37,037 nt of DNA, from assembly GCA_025362815.1 (NCBI GenBank), contig JANYFG010000016.1:1-37037 (forward strand), given 5' to 3'. The position numbers and the translations under genes were made by a program. This document shows, one piece after another, positions 1 to 6,082 of this stretch. How positions within the stretch are numbered: position 1 is the first letter of the stretch; every line of letters starts with the position of its first letter. Origin of the DNA: Rhodospirillales bacterium. Its GTDB lineage: Bacteria; Pseudomonadota; Alphaproteobacteria; Acetobacterales; Acetobacteraceae. Below the pieces are notes generated by a model. That model made no database searches, was not told the origin of the DNA, and saw only the letters and a program-made list of their open reading frames with translations.

Positions 1-240
1 CTGCCCAACGTGATCGACGTGCGCAACATGGGCCTGGTGGCTGGGATCGAGCTGCAGCCGCGCGTGGGTGCGCCGACCGATCGGGCGGTTCGGATTTTTC
101 AGCGCTGTTTCGACAATGGGGTGCTCGTGCGCACCACCGGCGACATCGTGGCACTGTCGCCGCCGCTGATCGTCGAGACCAAACACGTCGACCGGATATT
201 CGAGGTGCTGGGCGACGCCATTCGCGCCGAGGCCGCCTAG
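1..240 (+). CDS. Class-III aminotransferase, C-terminal fragment (5' end outside window)
   Basis: The frame is open from base 1 and ends with TAG at 238-240, giving the last 79 residues of a longer protein. The piece reads NMGLVAGIEL, then a stretch on becoming active from another subunit, VLVRTTGDIVALSPPLIV, and a closing helix, which is the usual C-terminal small domain of fold-type-I, class-III PLP aminotransferases such as omega-amino acid:pyruvate (beta-alanine:pyruvate) transaminases. The catalytic lysine lies upstream of the window, so the substrate cannot be judged. It converges on the EI gene with only 10 bases between the two stop codons. Family is fairly sure; substrate is inference. 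Confidence 0.75.
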   Translation: MPNVIDVRNMGLVAGIELQPRVGAPTDRAVRIFQRCFDNGVLVRTTGDIVALSPPLIVETKHVDRIFEVLGDAIRAEAA

Positions 241-250
241 GTCGTGTCTC

Positions 251-2062
251 TCAAGCCATCACCATCTCGCGGATGATGGCGGGGTCGGTCTGTTCCATCA
301 CCTTGCGGGCGAAGCGCACGCATTCGCTCATGCTGGTGGCGCGGACCGCCTGCTTCACGCGCGGCACGGCGGAGGCGTTCATGCTGAAGCTGCGAAGGCC
401 GAGGCCGAGCAGGAGTGGGATCAGCTTCGGGTTGGCGGCCATTTCGCCGCAGACGGACACCGGCATGCGCATGCGAAGGGCGGCTTCGGTGGCGAACTGC
501 ACGAGGCGCAGGACGGCGGGGTGCAGCGGGTCGTAGAGCGAGGCGACGTCGCTCTCGCCGCGATCGACGGCCAGCGTGTACATCGTGAGGTCGTTCGTGC
601 CGATGGCGAAGAAATCCGCCTCCAGCGCCAGCGCGTCGGCTGACAGCGCGGCGCCGGGGGTTTCGATCATGATGCCGAGCGGCGGCAGTGCTTCCGGCAG
701 ACGCTCGCCGCGCCGGCGCAGGCGCCGTGCCACGCGATCGTAGATTTCGCGTGCCTGGCGCACTTCGGCCACGGTGGTGACCATGGGGAGCAGCACCCGC
801 GTGGGCCCGGCATGACAGGCGCGCAGGATGGCGGCGAGTTGGGTTTCGAACAGGTCTGTCTCGCGCAGCAGAAGCCGGATGCCGCGCAGGCCCAGGGCCG
901 GATTTTCGTCTGTGACCTCGGGCACCACGCCTTCGCTTTGCAGCGCCTCGATATCCTTCTCGCCGCCCCAGTCGAGCACGCGGATGGTGACGGGGTCGCC
1001 GCCCATCGCCTCGATGACGCTGCGGTAGGTTTCGGTCTGCTCGTCCTCGTTGGGGAGGGTTTCGCGGTTCATGAACAGGAATTCGCTGCGCAGCAGGCCG
1101 ATGCCCGCGGCGCCGGCCTGGGCGATCAGCGGGAGCTCCGCCGGGATTTCGAGGTTGGCCTGAAGCTCCACGGTCTCCCGGTCGGTGGTGACGGCGGGAA
1201 GGCGCCGCAGCAAAGCGAGTTTTTGCTGCACACGGGCGAATGCCGTGACCGCGCGGCGCGCCGCCGCCAGTGTCTCGACGGTGGGGTTCACCACCACGGT
1301 GCCGGCGACACCGTCGATCACCACCGTCTCGCCGGGGCGTGCGGCCTGGCCCAGCCCGGCCACGCCCAGCACGGACGGCACGCCCAGGGCGCGCAGCATG
1401 ATGGCGGTGTGACCGTCCGATCCGCCTTCGTCGGTGGCCACTCCCGCCAGCCGCGACGGATCGAGCAGCGCCGCGTCGGCGGGGCGCAGGCTTTCGCACA
1501 CCAGAACGGCGCCTTCGGGCAGACCGGAAAAGCTGCGGAACGGCGCATGGGTGAGGTTGCGCACCAGCCGCCTGCCGACCTCGCGCACCTCGTCGCCGCG
1601 CCGTTTGCGACCGGCGGCGTCGTCATCGGCCGGCATGGACATGATGGCCTGCGTGATGGCGTCGGTTTCGTCCATGACGGCGGTTTCCGCGGAGACCAGC
1701 GTTTCGCCGATGCGTCGCCGGGCGCCGCGCACCAGGCGGGACGGGCCAATCATTTGCAGGTAGGCATCCAGCAGCGGCGCGATCTCGGCCTGGCTGTCTT
1801 CCGGCAGATTGCCCAGCCTGGCGCGCAGTTTCAGCAATTGCTTGCGGGACTGCGCGATCGCCGTGTCCAGCCGTGCGGTTTCGGCCTGGGTGTCTGCCGC
1901 CTGGATCTTGTGGCGCGCGACCACGGTGGGTGCTTCATGGGCGCCGAACACGGGTCCGATGGCGATGCCGGGCGAGACCGGTATGCCGATCAGCCGGCGC
2001 TCGGGGCGGGCCGTTTTGACAGCGAGCCGGCGCGGTGGCTTCGGTGCGTCAGTCGCGTTCAT
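251..2062 (-). CDS. ptsI: PTS enzyme I (phosphoenolpyruvate-protein phosphotransferase)
   Basis: Takes phosphate from phosphoenolpyruvate and passes it to HPr in the cytoplasm. With the ATG at 2062 it is 603 residues, close to the usual 570-600. Visible parts: N-terminal HPr-binding/phosphohistidine domain, active-site His218 within GGSDGHTAIMLRALG, linker, then the PEP-binding barrel with SEFLFMNR, GTNDLTMYTLAVDRG and the CGEMA motif carrying the catalytic cysteine. No N-terminal GAF domain is seen, so it is EI-like rather than the nitrogen-PTS PtsP form. The frame stays open to 2122, but that would bury it deeper in ptsH; the ATG at 2062 overlaps the ptsH stop by 14 bases. It is the last gene of the hprK operon. 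No sugar-specific EIIB/EIIC is near, which suggests a regulatory phosphorelay. Confidence 0.93.
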   Translation of the reverse strand: MNATDAPKPPRRLAVKTARPERRLIGIPVSPGIAIGPVFGAHEAPTVVARHKIQAADTQAETARLDTAIAQSRKQLLKLRARLGNLPEDSQAEIAPLLDAYLQMIGPSRLVRGARRRIGETLVSAETAVMDETDAITQAIMSMPADDDAAGRKRRGDEVREVGRRLVRNLTHAPFRSFSGLPEGAVLVCESLRPADAALLDPSRLAGVATDEGGSDGHTAIMLRALGVPSVLGVAGLGQAARPGETVVIDGVAGTVVVNPTVETLAAARRAVTAFARVQQKLALLRRLPAVTTDRETVELQANLEIPAELPLIAQAGAAGIGLLRSEFLFMNRETLPNEDEQTETYRSVIEAMGGDPVTIRVLDWGGEKDIEALQSEGVVPEVTDENPALGLRGIRLLLRETDLFETQLAAILRACHAGPTRVLLPMVTTVAEVRQAREIYDRVARRLRRRGERLPEALPPLGIMIETPGAALSADALALEADFFAIGTNDLTMYTLAVDRGESDVASLYDPLHPAVLRLVQFATEAALRMRMPVSVCGEMAANPKLIPLLLGLGLRSFSMNASAVPRVKQAVRATSMSECVRFARKVMEQTDPAIIREMVMA

Positions 2063-2363
2063 CAAAGCCGGCCTCGACCAGCGCACACAGAGCGTCCAGC
2101 GCCTCCTTGGCATCCCATCCATCGGCGCGCAGCTCGATTTCGCTGCCCATGCCGGCGCCCAGCATCATGAGGCCCATGATGGAGCGGGCCGACACGTCCT
2201 GGCCGTCTTTCACCACGTCCACCGATGCGCCGAAGCGCTCCGCCAGGGTGACGAACTTCGCGGCCGCGCGGGCGTGCAGGCCACGGCGGTTGCAGATGGT
2301 CAGGCGGCGGCTGATGACGGGAACGCCTTGGGTGTCGGGCAGGTCTGGGCTGTCGTCGCTCAC
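2049..2363 (-). CDS. ptsH: HPr phosphocarrier protein
   Basis: Small phosphocarrier between EI and EIIA. The motif NRRGLHARAAAKFV carries the phospho-accepting His30, and ARSIMGLMMLGA carries Ser61, the expected regulatory site phosphorylated by HprK; both are intact. I place the start at GTG 2363 because its GTGA overlaps the stop of the EIIA gene, as with the other junctions of this operon, and a GGGA sits about 7 bases upstream; a second in-frame GTG at 2369 is possible. At 104 residues it is somewhat longer than the classic 85-90, from an extra N-terminal tail. The presence of both His and Ser sites beside hprK implies dual control of this relay. Confidence 0.93.
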   Translation of the reverse strand: MSDDSPDLPDTQGVPVISRRLTICNRRGLHARAAAKFVTLAERFGASVDVVKDGQDVSARSIMGLMMLGAGMGSEIELRADGWDAKEALDALCALVEAGFDERD

Positions 2364-2782
2364 CCACACGTCCCATTGATCTTGGCGTGCGGCAGCACGT
2401 GGGAGGCGGCGGCGATGTATTTGCGGCCGGCGTTCTGGGCGCAGTCCACCACCTCGGCGAGCGGCTGGGCGGAGCGGACCTTCGCCAGCTTCACCAACAT
2501 GGGCAGGTTCACGCCCGCGATGACCTCCACCCCGGCGCGGTCCATCTGCGAGATGGCGAGGTTGCTGGGGGTGCCGCCGAACATGTCGGTGAGCAGCACC
2601 ACGCCGTCCCCGGTGTCGACCTGCCCGATGCAGCGGCCGATCTCGGCGCGGCGTCCCTCGATGTCGTCATCGGGGCCGATGCACACGGTGCAGACGTTGC
2701 GCTGGGTTCCGACGACATGCTCCATCGCGGAGCGAAGTTCCTCGGCCAGGCGGCCGTGGGTGACGAGCACGAGCCCGATCAT
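2360..2782 (-). CDS. manX: PTS EIIA component, mannose (EIIA-Man) family
   Basis: A 140-residue single-domain EIIA of the mannose/fructose family. The N-terminal MIGLVLVTHGRLAEEL has the phospho-accepting His9, and LLTDMFGGTPSNLA is the second hallmark of the fold. In alphaproteobacteria this protein is normally the end point of a PTS without transport partners and acts through protein contacts; the same is inferred here because no EIIB or EIIC is encoded in the window. Its ATG overlaps the rapZ stop (ATGA), and its stop overlaps the ptsH start, so translation is probably coupled. Confidence 0.9.
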   Translation of the reverse strand: MIGLVLVTHGRLAEELRSAMEHVVGTQRNVCTVCIGPDDDIEGRRAEIGRCIGQVDTGDGVVLLTDMFGGTPSNLAISQMDRAGVEVIAGVNLPMLVKLAKVRSAQPLAEVVDCAQNAGRKYIAAASHVLPHAKINGTCG

Positions 2783-3756
2783 TGCGTGGCTTTCAAGGCA
2801 TGGGCCGTGTCGGCTCCATGTGAAGGAGGGGCGCCTTGGGAAACAAGGGCGGGGTCTGGTTTTCGCCCGTGTATCGCTTCACGGGCCAGTTCGCGATGCG
2901 TTGTTGTCACGCGCCAGCCTGCCTGGGTAAGGGTTGCCGCCAATTTTTCGACGATGTGGACGGATCGGTGCCGTCCGCCGGTGCATCCGATGGCTATCGT
3001 TGCGTACTTCTTGCCCTCTTGCAGGAAGCGCGGCAAGAGCAGGCCGATCATTCCCCTCAGGCGATCAAAAAACTCGCCAAAGTCCGGGTCCGTCTCGACA
3101 TAGGCGCCGACTTCGGGATCGAGCCCGGTGAGGGGTTTCAAAGCGGTGTCGTAATGGGGGTTGCGCAGGAAACGCGCGTCCATCACCACATCCGCCTCGC
3201 GCGGCAGCCCAGCCGGGAATGCGAACGACACCAGCGAGACCGACAGCCCCGGTGGGGGGGGCGAAGTGTCTCCCTCGGCGCCGCCATACCGGCGCTCGAC
3301 GATCTGGCGCAAGGCGGCCAGCGGCAGTTCGGACGTGTCGATCACCAGATCGGCCACCTCGTGCAGCGATGCCGTCAGTTCCTGTTCGGCGGCGATGCCA
3401 TCCGCCACACGCCCGCTGGGGGAGAGGGGGTGGCGCCGGCGGGTTTCCGTGTAGCGCCGCAACAGCACCGCCTCCTCCGCCCAGGCGTAGATGAGCTCGG
3501 TTCGCAGCTCGGGGTTGGCGCGCAGGCGGGCCAGGGTGGCCAGCACCGCCTCGGCATTGAAGCCGCGCGACCTTGCATCAACGCCCACGGCGATCTTTTT
3601 GGCGCCCCCGGCCTCGGCGCGGGCCACCATGTCCTCGATCATGGTCAGCGGCGGGTTGTCGATCGCCTCGAACCCCATGTCCTCGAGCACGCGCAGCACC
3701 GAGGCCTTGCCGGCGCCGGAGAGACCGGAGACAAGCACGACCGGTTGGCGGTTCAT
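2779..3756 (-). CDS. rapZ: RapZ-family nucleotide-binding protein (YvcJ/RapZ)
   Basis: 325 residues from the ATG at 3756, which overlaps the hprK stop (ATGA); an in-frame ATG at 3768 is less likely. The N-terminal P-loop region reads LVSGLSGAGKASVLRVLEDM followed by FEAIDNPPL, and the C-terminal domain has the highly conserved IGCTGGRHRSVHIVEKLA. In enterobacteria RapZ is an RNA-binding adaptor controlling glucosamine-6-phosphate synthase; in other groups the role is less defined. One oddity: the residue after the P-loop lysine (Lys17) is Ala18 where Ser or Thr is expected, with Ser at position 19. The family call is secure; whether it still binds nucleotide normally is open. Confidence 0.92.
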   Translation of the reverse strand: MNRQPVVLVSGLSGAGKASVLRVLEDMGFEAIDNPPLTMIEDMVARAEAGGAKKIAVGVDARSRGFNAEAVLATLARLRANPELRTELIYAWAEEAVLLRRYTETRRRHPLSPSGRVADGIAAEQELTASLHEVADLVIDTSELPLAALRQIVERRYGGAEGDTSPPPPGLSVSLVSFAFPAGLPREADVVMDARFLRNPHYDTALKPLTGLDPEVGAYVETDPDFGEFFDRLRGMIGLLLPRFLQEGKKYATIAIGCTGGRHRSVHIVEKLAATLTQAGWRVTTTHRELAREAIHGRKPDPALVSQGAPPSHGADTAHALKATQ

Positions 3757-4175
3757 GCGCAGAAACATCCGGCGATCTGGGCGGTGTGGCCCAACGCGCA
3801 GTCCAACGCGCGGCCCACGCGCGCGGTGGCGGAGGCGGCGTGGGGGTCGATCGTGATCAGTGGGAGATTGAGCGCCGGGTGGCGGCCTGGCTCGGGCAGC
3901 CGCGCATCCTGCCCCGCCAGCATCACGGCGAGCGCCAGGCGCGATTGTTTCACGTGAGACAATTTGAGGATGCCGAGGCCACGCACTTCCAGCAGCCCCG
4001 CGAGAGGCTCGGGGGCGGACGCGATGCCGTCGGCGATATCAACCCTGTCATCGGCCACCAACACGAAGCCGCACTCCAAAAGACGTAAAGCGAGATCGGA
4101 TTTTCCGCAGCCGGATGGGCCCAGCAGCAAGACGCCGGCACCATCGCGGCAGACACAGCTTGCATGGACCTGCAT
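3753..4175 (-). CDS. hprK: HPr kinase/phosphorylase, short alphaproteobacterial form
   Basis: Bifunctional enzyme that phosphorylates and dephosphorylates the regulatory serine of HPr. From ATG 4175 it is 140 residues: only the catalytic domain, as usual in alphaproteobacteria, without the N-terminal domain of Firmicutes enzymes. His4 in MQVHASC matches the general-base histidine, Walker A is GPSGCGKSD (19-27), the acidic pair is at VADD (40-43), and the family signature is LEVRGLGIL. The frame is open upstream to 4313, but that would overlap the divergent dehydratase gene, and the family typically begins at this MQ(L/V)HAS position. It is the first gene of the PTS operon. ChvG/ChvI, its usual neighbours, lie about 5.4 kb away. 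Confidence 0.9.
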   Translation of the reverse strand: MQVHASCVCRDGAGVLLLGPSGCGKSDLALRLLECGFVLVADDRVDIADGIASAPEPLAGLLEVRGLGILKLSHVKQSRLALAVMLAGQDARLPEPGRHPALNLPLITIDPHAASATARVGRALDCALGHTAQIAGCFCA

Positions 4176-4263
4176 GGGACCCGAACATGGGGCGTTGCGC
4201 GTGCGAAGGAAAGAGACTTGTTGCCCGCTTGCGCAGCGGGGCTGATCCCGCCTATGCGCAGTC

Positions 4264-5193
4264 ATGATCACGTCCTCCGACATCGAGACTGCCGCGCGCC
4301 TGATCGAGGGCAAGATTCGTCATACGCCAGTTCTTCGGCTTGGACCGGATGAGCTTGATCTGGGCTTCCCCGTGACCTTGAAGCTGGAGCTTCTGCAGCA
4401 CGCCGGCAGCTTCAAACCCAGGGGCGCGTTCAACCGTATCCTGTCCGCGGGCGCGGTTTCCGAAGCGGGCGTGATCGCGGCGTCTGGCGGCAATCACGGC
4501 GCGGCCGTGGCCTATGCCGCACGTGAGCTGGGGCTGCGGGCCGAGATCTATGTGCCGGACCTGGCCTCCGCCGCGAAACGCGCGCGCATCGAAAGCCTGG
4601 GCGCGGTGCTGGTTCAGGGGGGCGCCACCTTTGCGGAGGCGCTGGAGGCGAGCCGGGTGCGCCAGGCCGAGAGCGGCGCGCTGGAAATCCACGCCTTCGA
4701 TCATCCCGCCGTTCTGGCAGGCCAGGGCACCGTGGCGCGGGAATTCGAGGCCGACGCGCCTGAGTTGACCCATGTTCTCGTGGCGGCCGGCGGTGGCGGG
4801 CTGATCGGCGGCATGGCGGCGTGGTATGCCGGGCGCACCTCGCTGGTCGCGGTCGAGCCGCAGGGCTGTCCGTCGTTGCACGATGCACTGGCCGCGGGTC
4901 GTCCGGTGCCGTCACCGGTGGGCGGTGTGGCGGCGGATGCGTTGGGTGCGCGACAGGTGGGCGCGGAGATGTTCCCGTTGGCGCAGCGCTTCGTCTCGGC
5001 TTCGGTGCTGGTGAGTGATGCGGCGATCGGGGCGGCCCAGCGCCTGCTGTGGGACCGGCTGCGTCTTGTGACCGAGGCCGGCGGTGCGACGGCCTTGGCT
5101 GCTTTGCTGTCCGGTGCGTGGGTGCCGCCCGCAGGCGCCCGTGTGGGTGTTCTGGTGTGTGGCGCCAACACCGATCCCGCCGCCTTCGCCTGA
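4264..5193 (+). CDS. PLP-dependent threonine/serine dehydratase-family enzyme
   Basis: 309 residues of fold-type-II PLP enzyme. The PLP lysine is Lys51 in HAGSFKPRGAFN, the SGGNHG substrate/cofactor loop is at 74-79, the phosphate-binding loop is AAGGGGLIGG, and EAGGATALAAL and LVCGANTD complete the family pattern. It lacks the C-terminal ACT-like regulatory domain of biosynthetic IlvA, so it resembles catabolic threonine dehydratase, serine/threonine dehydratase, serine racemase or hydroxyaspartate dehydratase; sequence alone does not settle which. It is divergent from hprK with 88 bases between the starts and is the first gene of the plus-strand block that separates hprK from chvG. Confidence 0.85.
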   Translation: MITSSDIETAARLIEGKIRHTPVLRLGPDELDLGFPVTLKLELLQHAGSFKPRGAFNRILSAGAVSEAGVIAASGGNHGAAVAYAARELGLRAEIYVPDLASAAKRARIESLGAVLVQGGATFAEALEASRVRQAESGALEIHAFDHPAVLAGQGTVAREFEADAPELTHVLVAAGGGGLIGGMAAWYAGRTSLVAVEPQGCPSLHDALAAGRPVPSPVGGVAADALGARQVGAEMFPLAQRFVSASVLVSDAAIGAAQRLLWDRLRLVTEAGGATALAALLSGAWVPPAGARVGVLVCGANTDPAAFA

Positions 5194-5231
5194 CATCATG
5201 CGATTTCGCGACCAACGCACTCAGGACATAC

Positions 5232-5978
5232 ATGCCGACAATTGAGGATTTCCCGCACGACCTGCCCGCCGACGCGGTTCTGCCTTTCACGCTGCACGGC
5301 ATTCGGCTGGAGATTCCGCGCGCGATCCTCACACCGGAACTCTGGCTGGCGTTCGAGCTGGGGTATTACGAGGGGTCCGAGATCAGCGCCTTGCGCCGCG
5401 CCATTCAGCCGGGCGATGGCGTGCTGGAGGTGGGCGCGGGCGTGGGATTCATCTCGGCGTTCATTCTGCGCGCGCTCGGTGCCGCCCGGGTTGTGGTGAT
5501 CGAGGCCAACGCCGCGCTGATCCCCACGATCCGGCGCACGCATGAGCTGAACAGCGTGTCGGCCACCGTGCTGACCGGTGTTGCAGGCCGGACGGACGGC
5601 GCGGTGCGCTTTCATCATCAGGCGGCGTTCTGGGGCTCGTCCGTTCTGCCGCTGCCCGACAGCCAGGCAGCGGACGTGGCGGGCATCGACCTGGGCCGGG
5701 TGCTGCGGGAGACGCGGCCGGCCGTGCTCGTGGTGGATATCGAGGGCGGGGAGCGCGACCTGTTCGCCGGGCTTGACCTGTCCGGCGTGCGCAACGTGGT
5801 GGTGGAGGTGCATCAGCCCCAGATCGGCGGTGCCGGTATCAGCTTGTGTTTCGACGCCCTGCAACAGGCCGGGTTCGCCTATGATCCGGATGGCTCGTCG
5901 GGCACGAACGTGATGTTCAGCCGGTATCGGCAGCCACACAGCCGTGCCGGCCGTTTGTGGGCGGCGCTCAGAGCATGA
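5232..5978 (+). CDS. FkbM-family SAM-dependent methyltransferase
   Basis: 248 residues from ATG 5232. A Rossmann SAM-binding motif reads VLEVGAGVGFISAF followed by an acidic end of strand 2 (VVVIEANAALIP); later VLVVDIEGGERDLF and VVVEVHQPQ match the FkbM pattern, in which DIEG marks the active-site strand. FkbM enzymes typically O-methylate sugars or polyketides; a glycan substrate is inferred from the glycosyltransferase just downstream. The reading frame extends upstream to 5049 without a credible protein, and the chosen start lies 38 bases after the dehydratase stop. Confidence 0.82.
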   Translation: MPTIEDFPHDLPADAVLPFTLHGIRLEIPRAILTPELWLAFELGYYEGSEISALRRAIQPGDGVLEVGAGVGFISAFILRALGAARVVVIEANAALIPTIRRTHELNSVSATVLTGVAGRTDGAVRFHHQAAFWGSSVLPLPDSQAADVAGIDLGRVLRETRPAVLVVDIEGGERDLFAGLDLSGVRNVVVEVHQPQIGGAGISLCFDALQQAGFAYDPDGSSGTNVMFSRYRQPHSRAGRLWAALRA

Positions 5979-6008
5979 TGAGTGGGGCGGCCCTTCCCCG
6001 GCCGATAC

Positions 6009-6045
6009 AGGATCGATCCTTTGCCGACACACCGGCGCCCGGTGT
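6009..6045. other. Perfect 12-bp palindrome followed by a 7-bp hairpin
   Basis: In the 104-base gap between the FkbM gene and the large glycosyltransferase, AGGATCGATCCT (6009-6020) is a perfect palindrome. ACACCGG (6029-6035) pairs with CCGGTGT (6039-6045) across a 3-base loop. There is no T-run, so an intrinsic terminator is not supported. A regulator site or mRNA structure near the TTG start at 6083 is possible. Function is unassigned. Confidence 0.4.
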
Positions 6046-6082
6046 CTTCGCGCATCATGTCTGACGGCTGGGAGACAGTGTC

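Noticed and set aside
812..2170. Long plus-strand open frame across enzyme I
   Set aside because: Shadow of ptsI; no domain and atypical composition.
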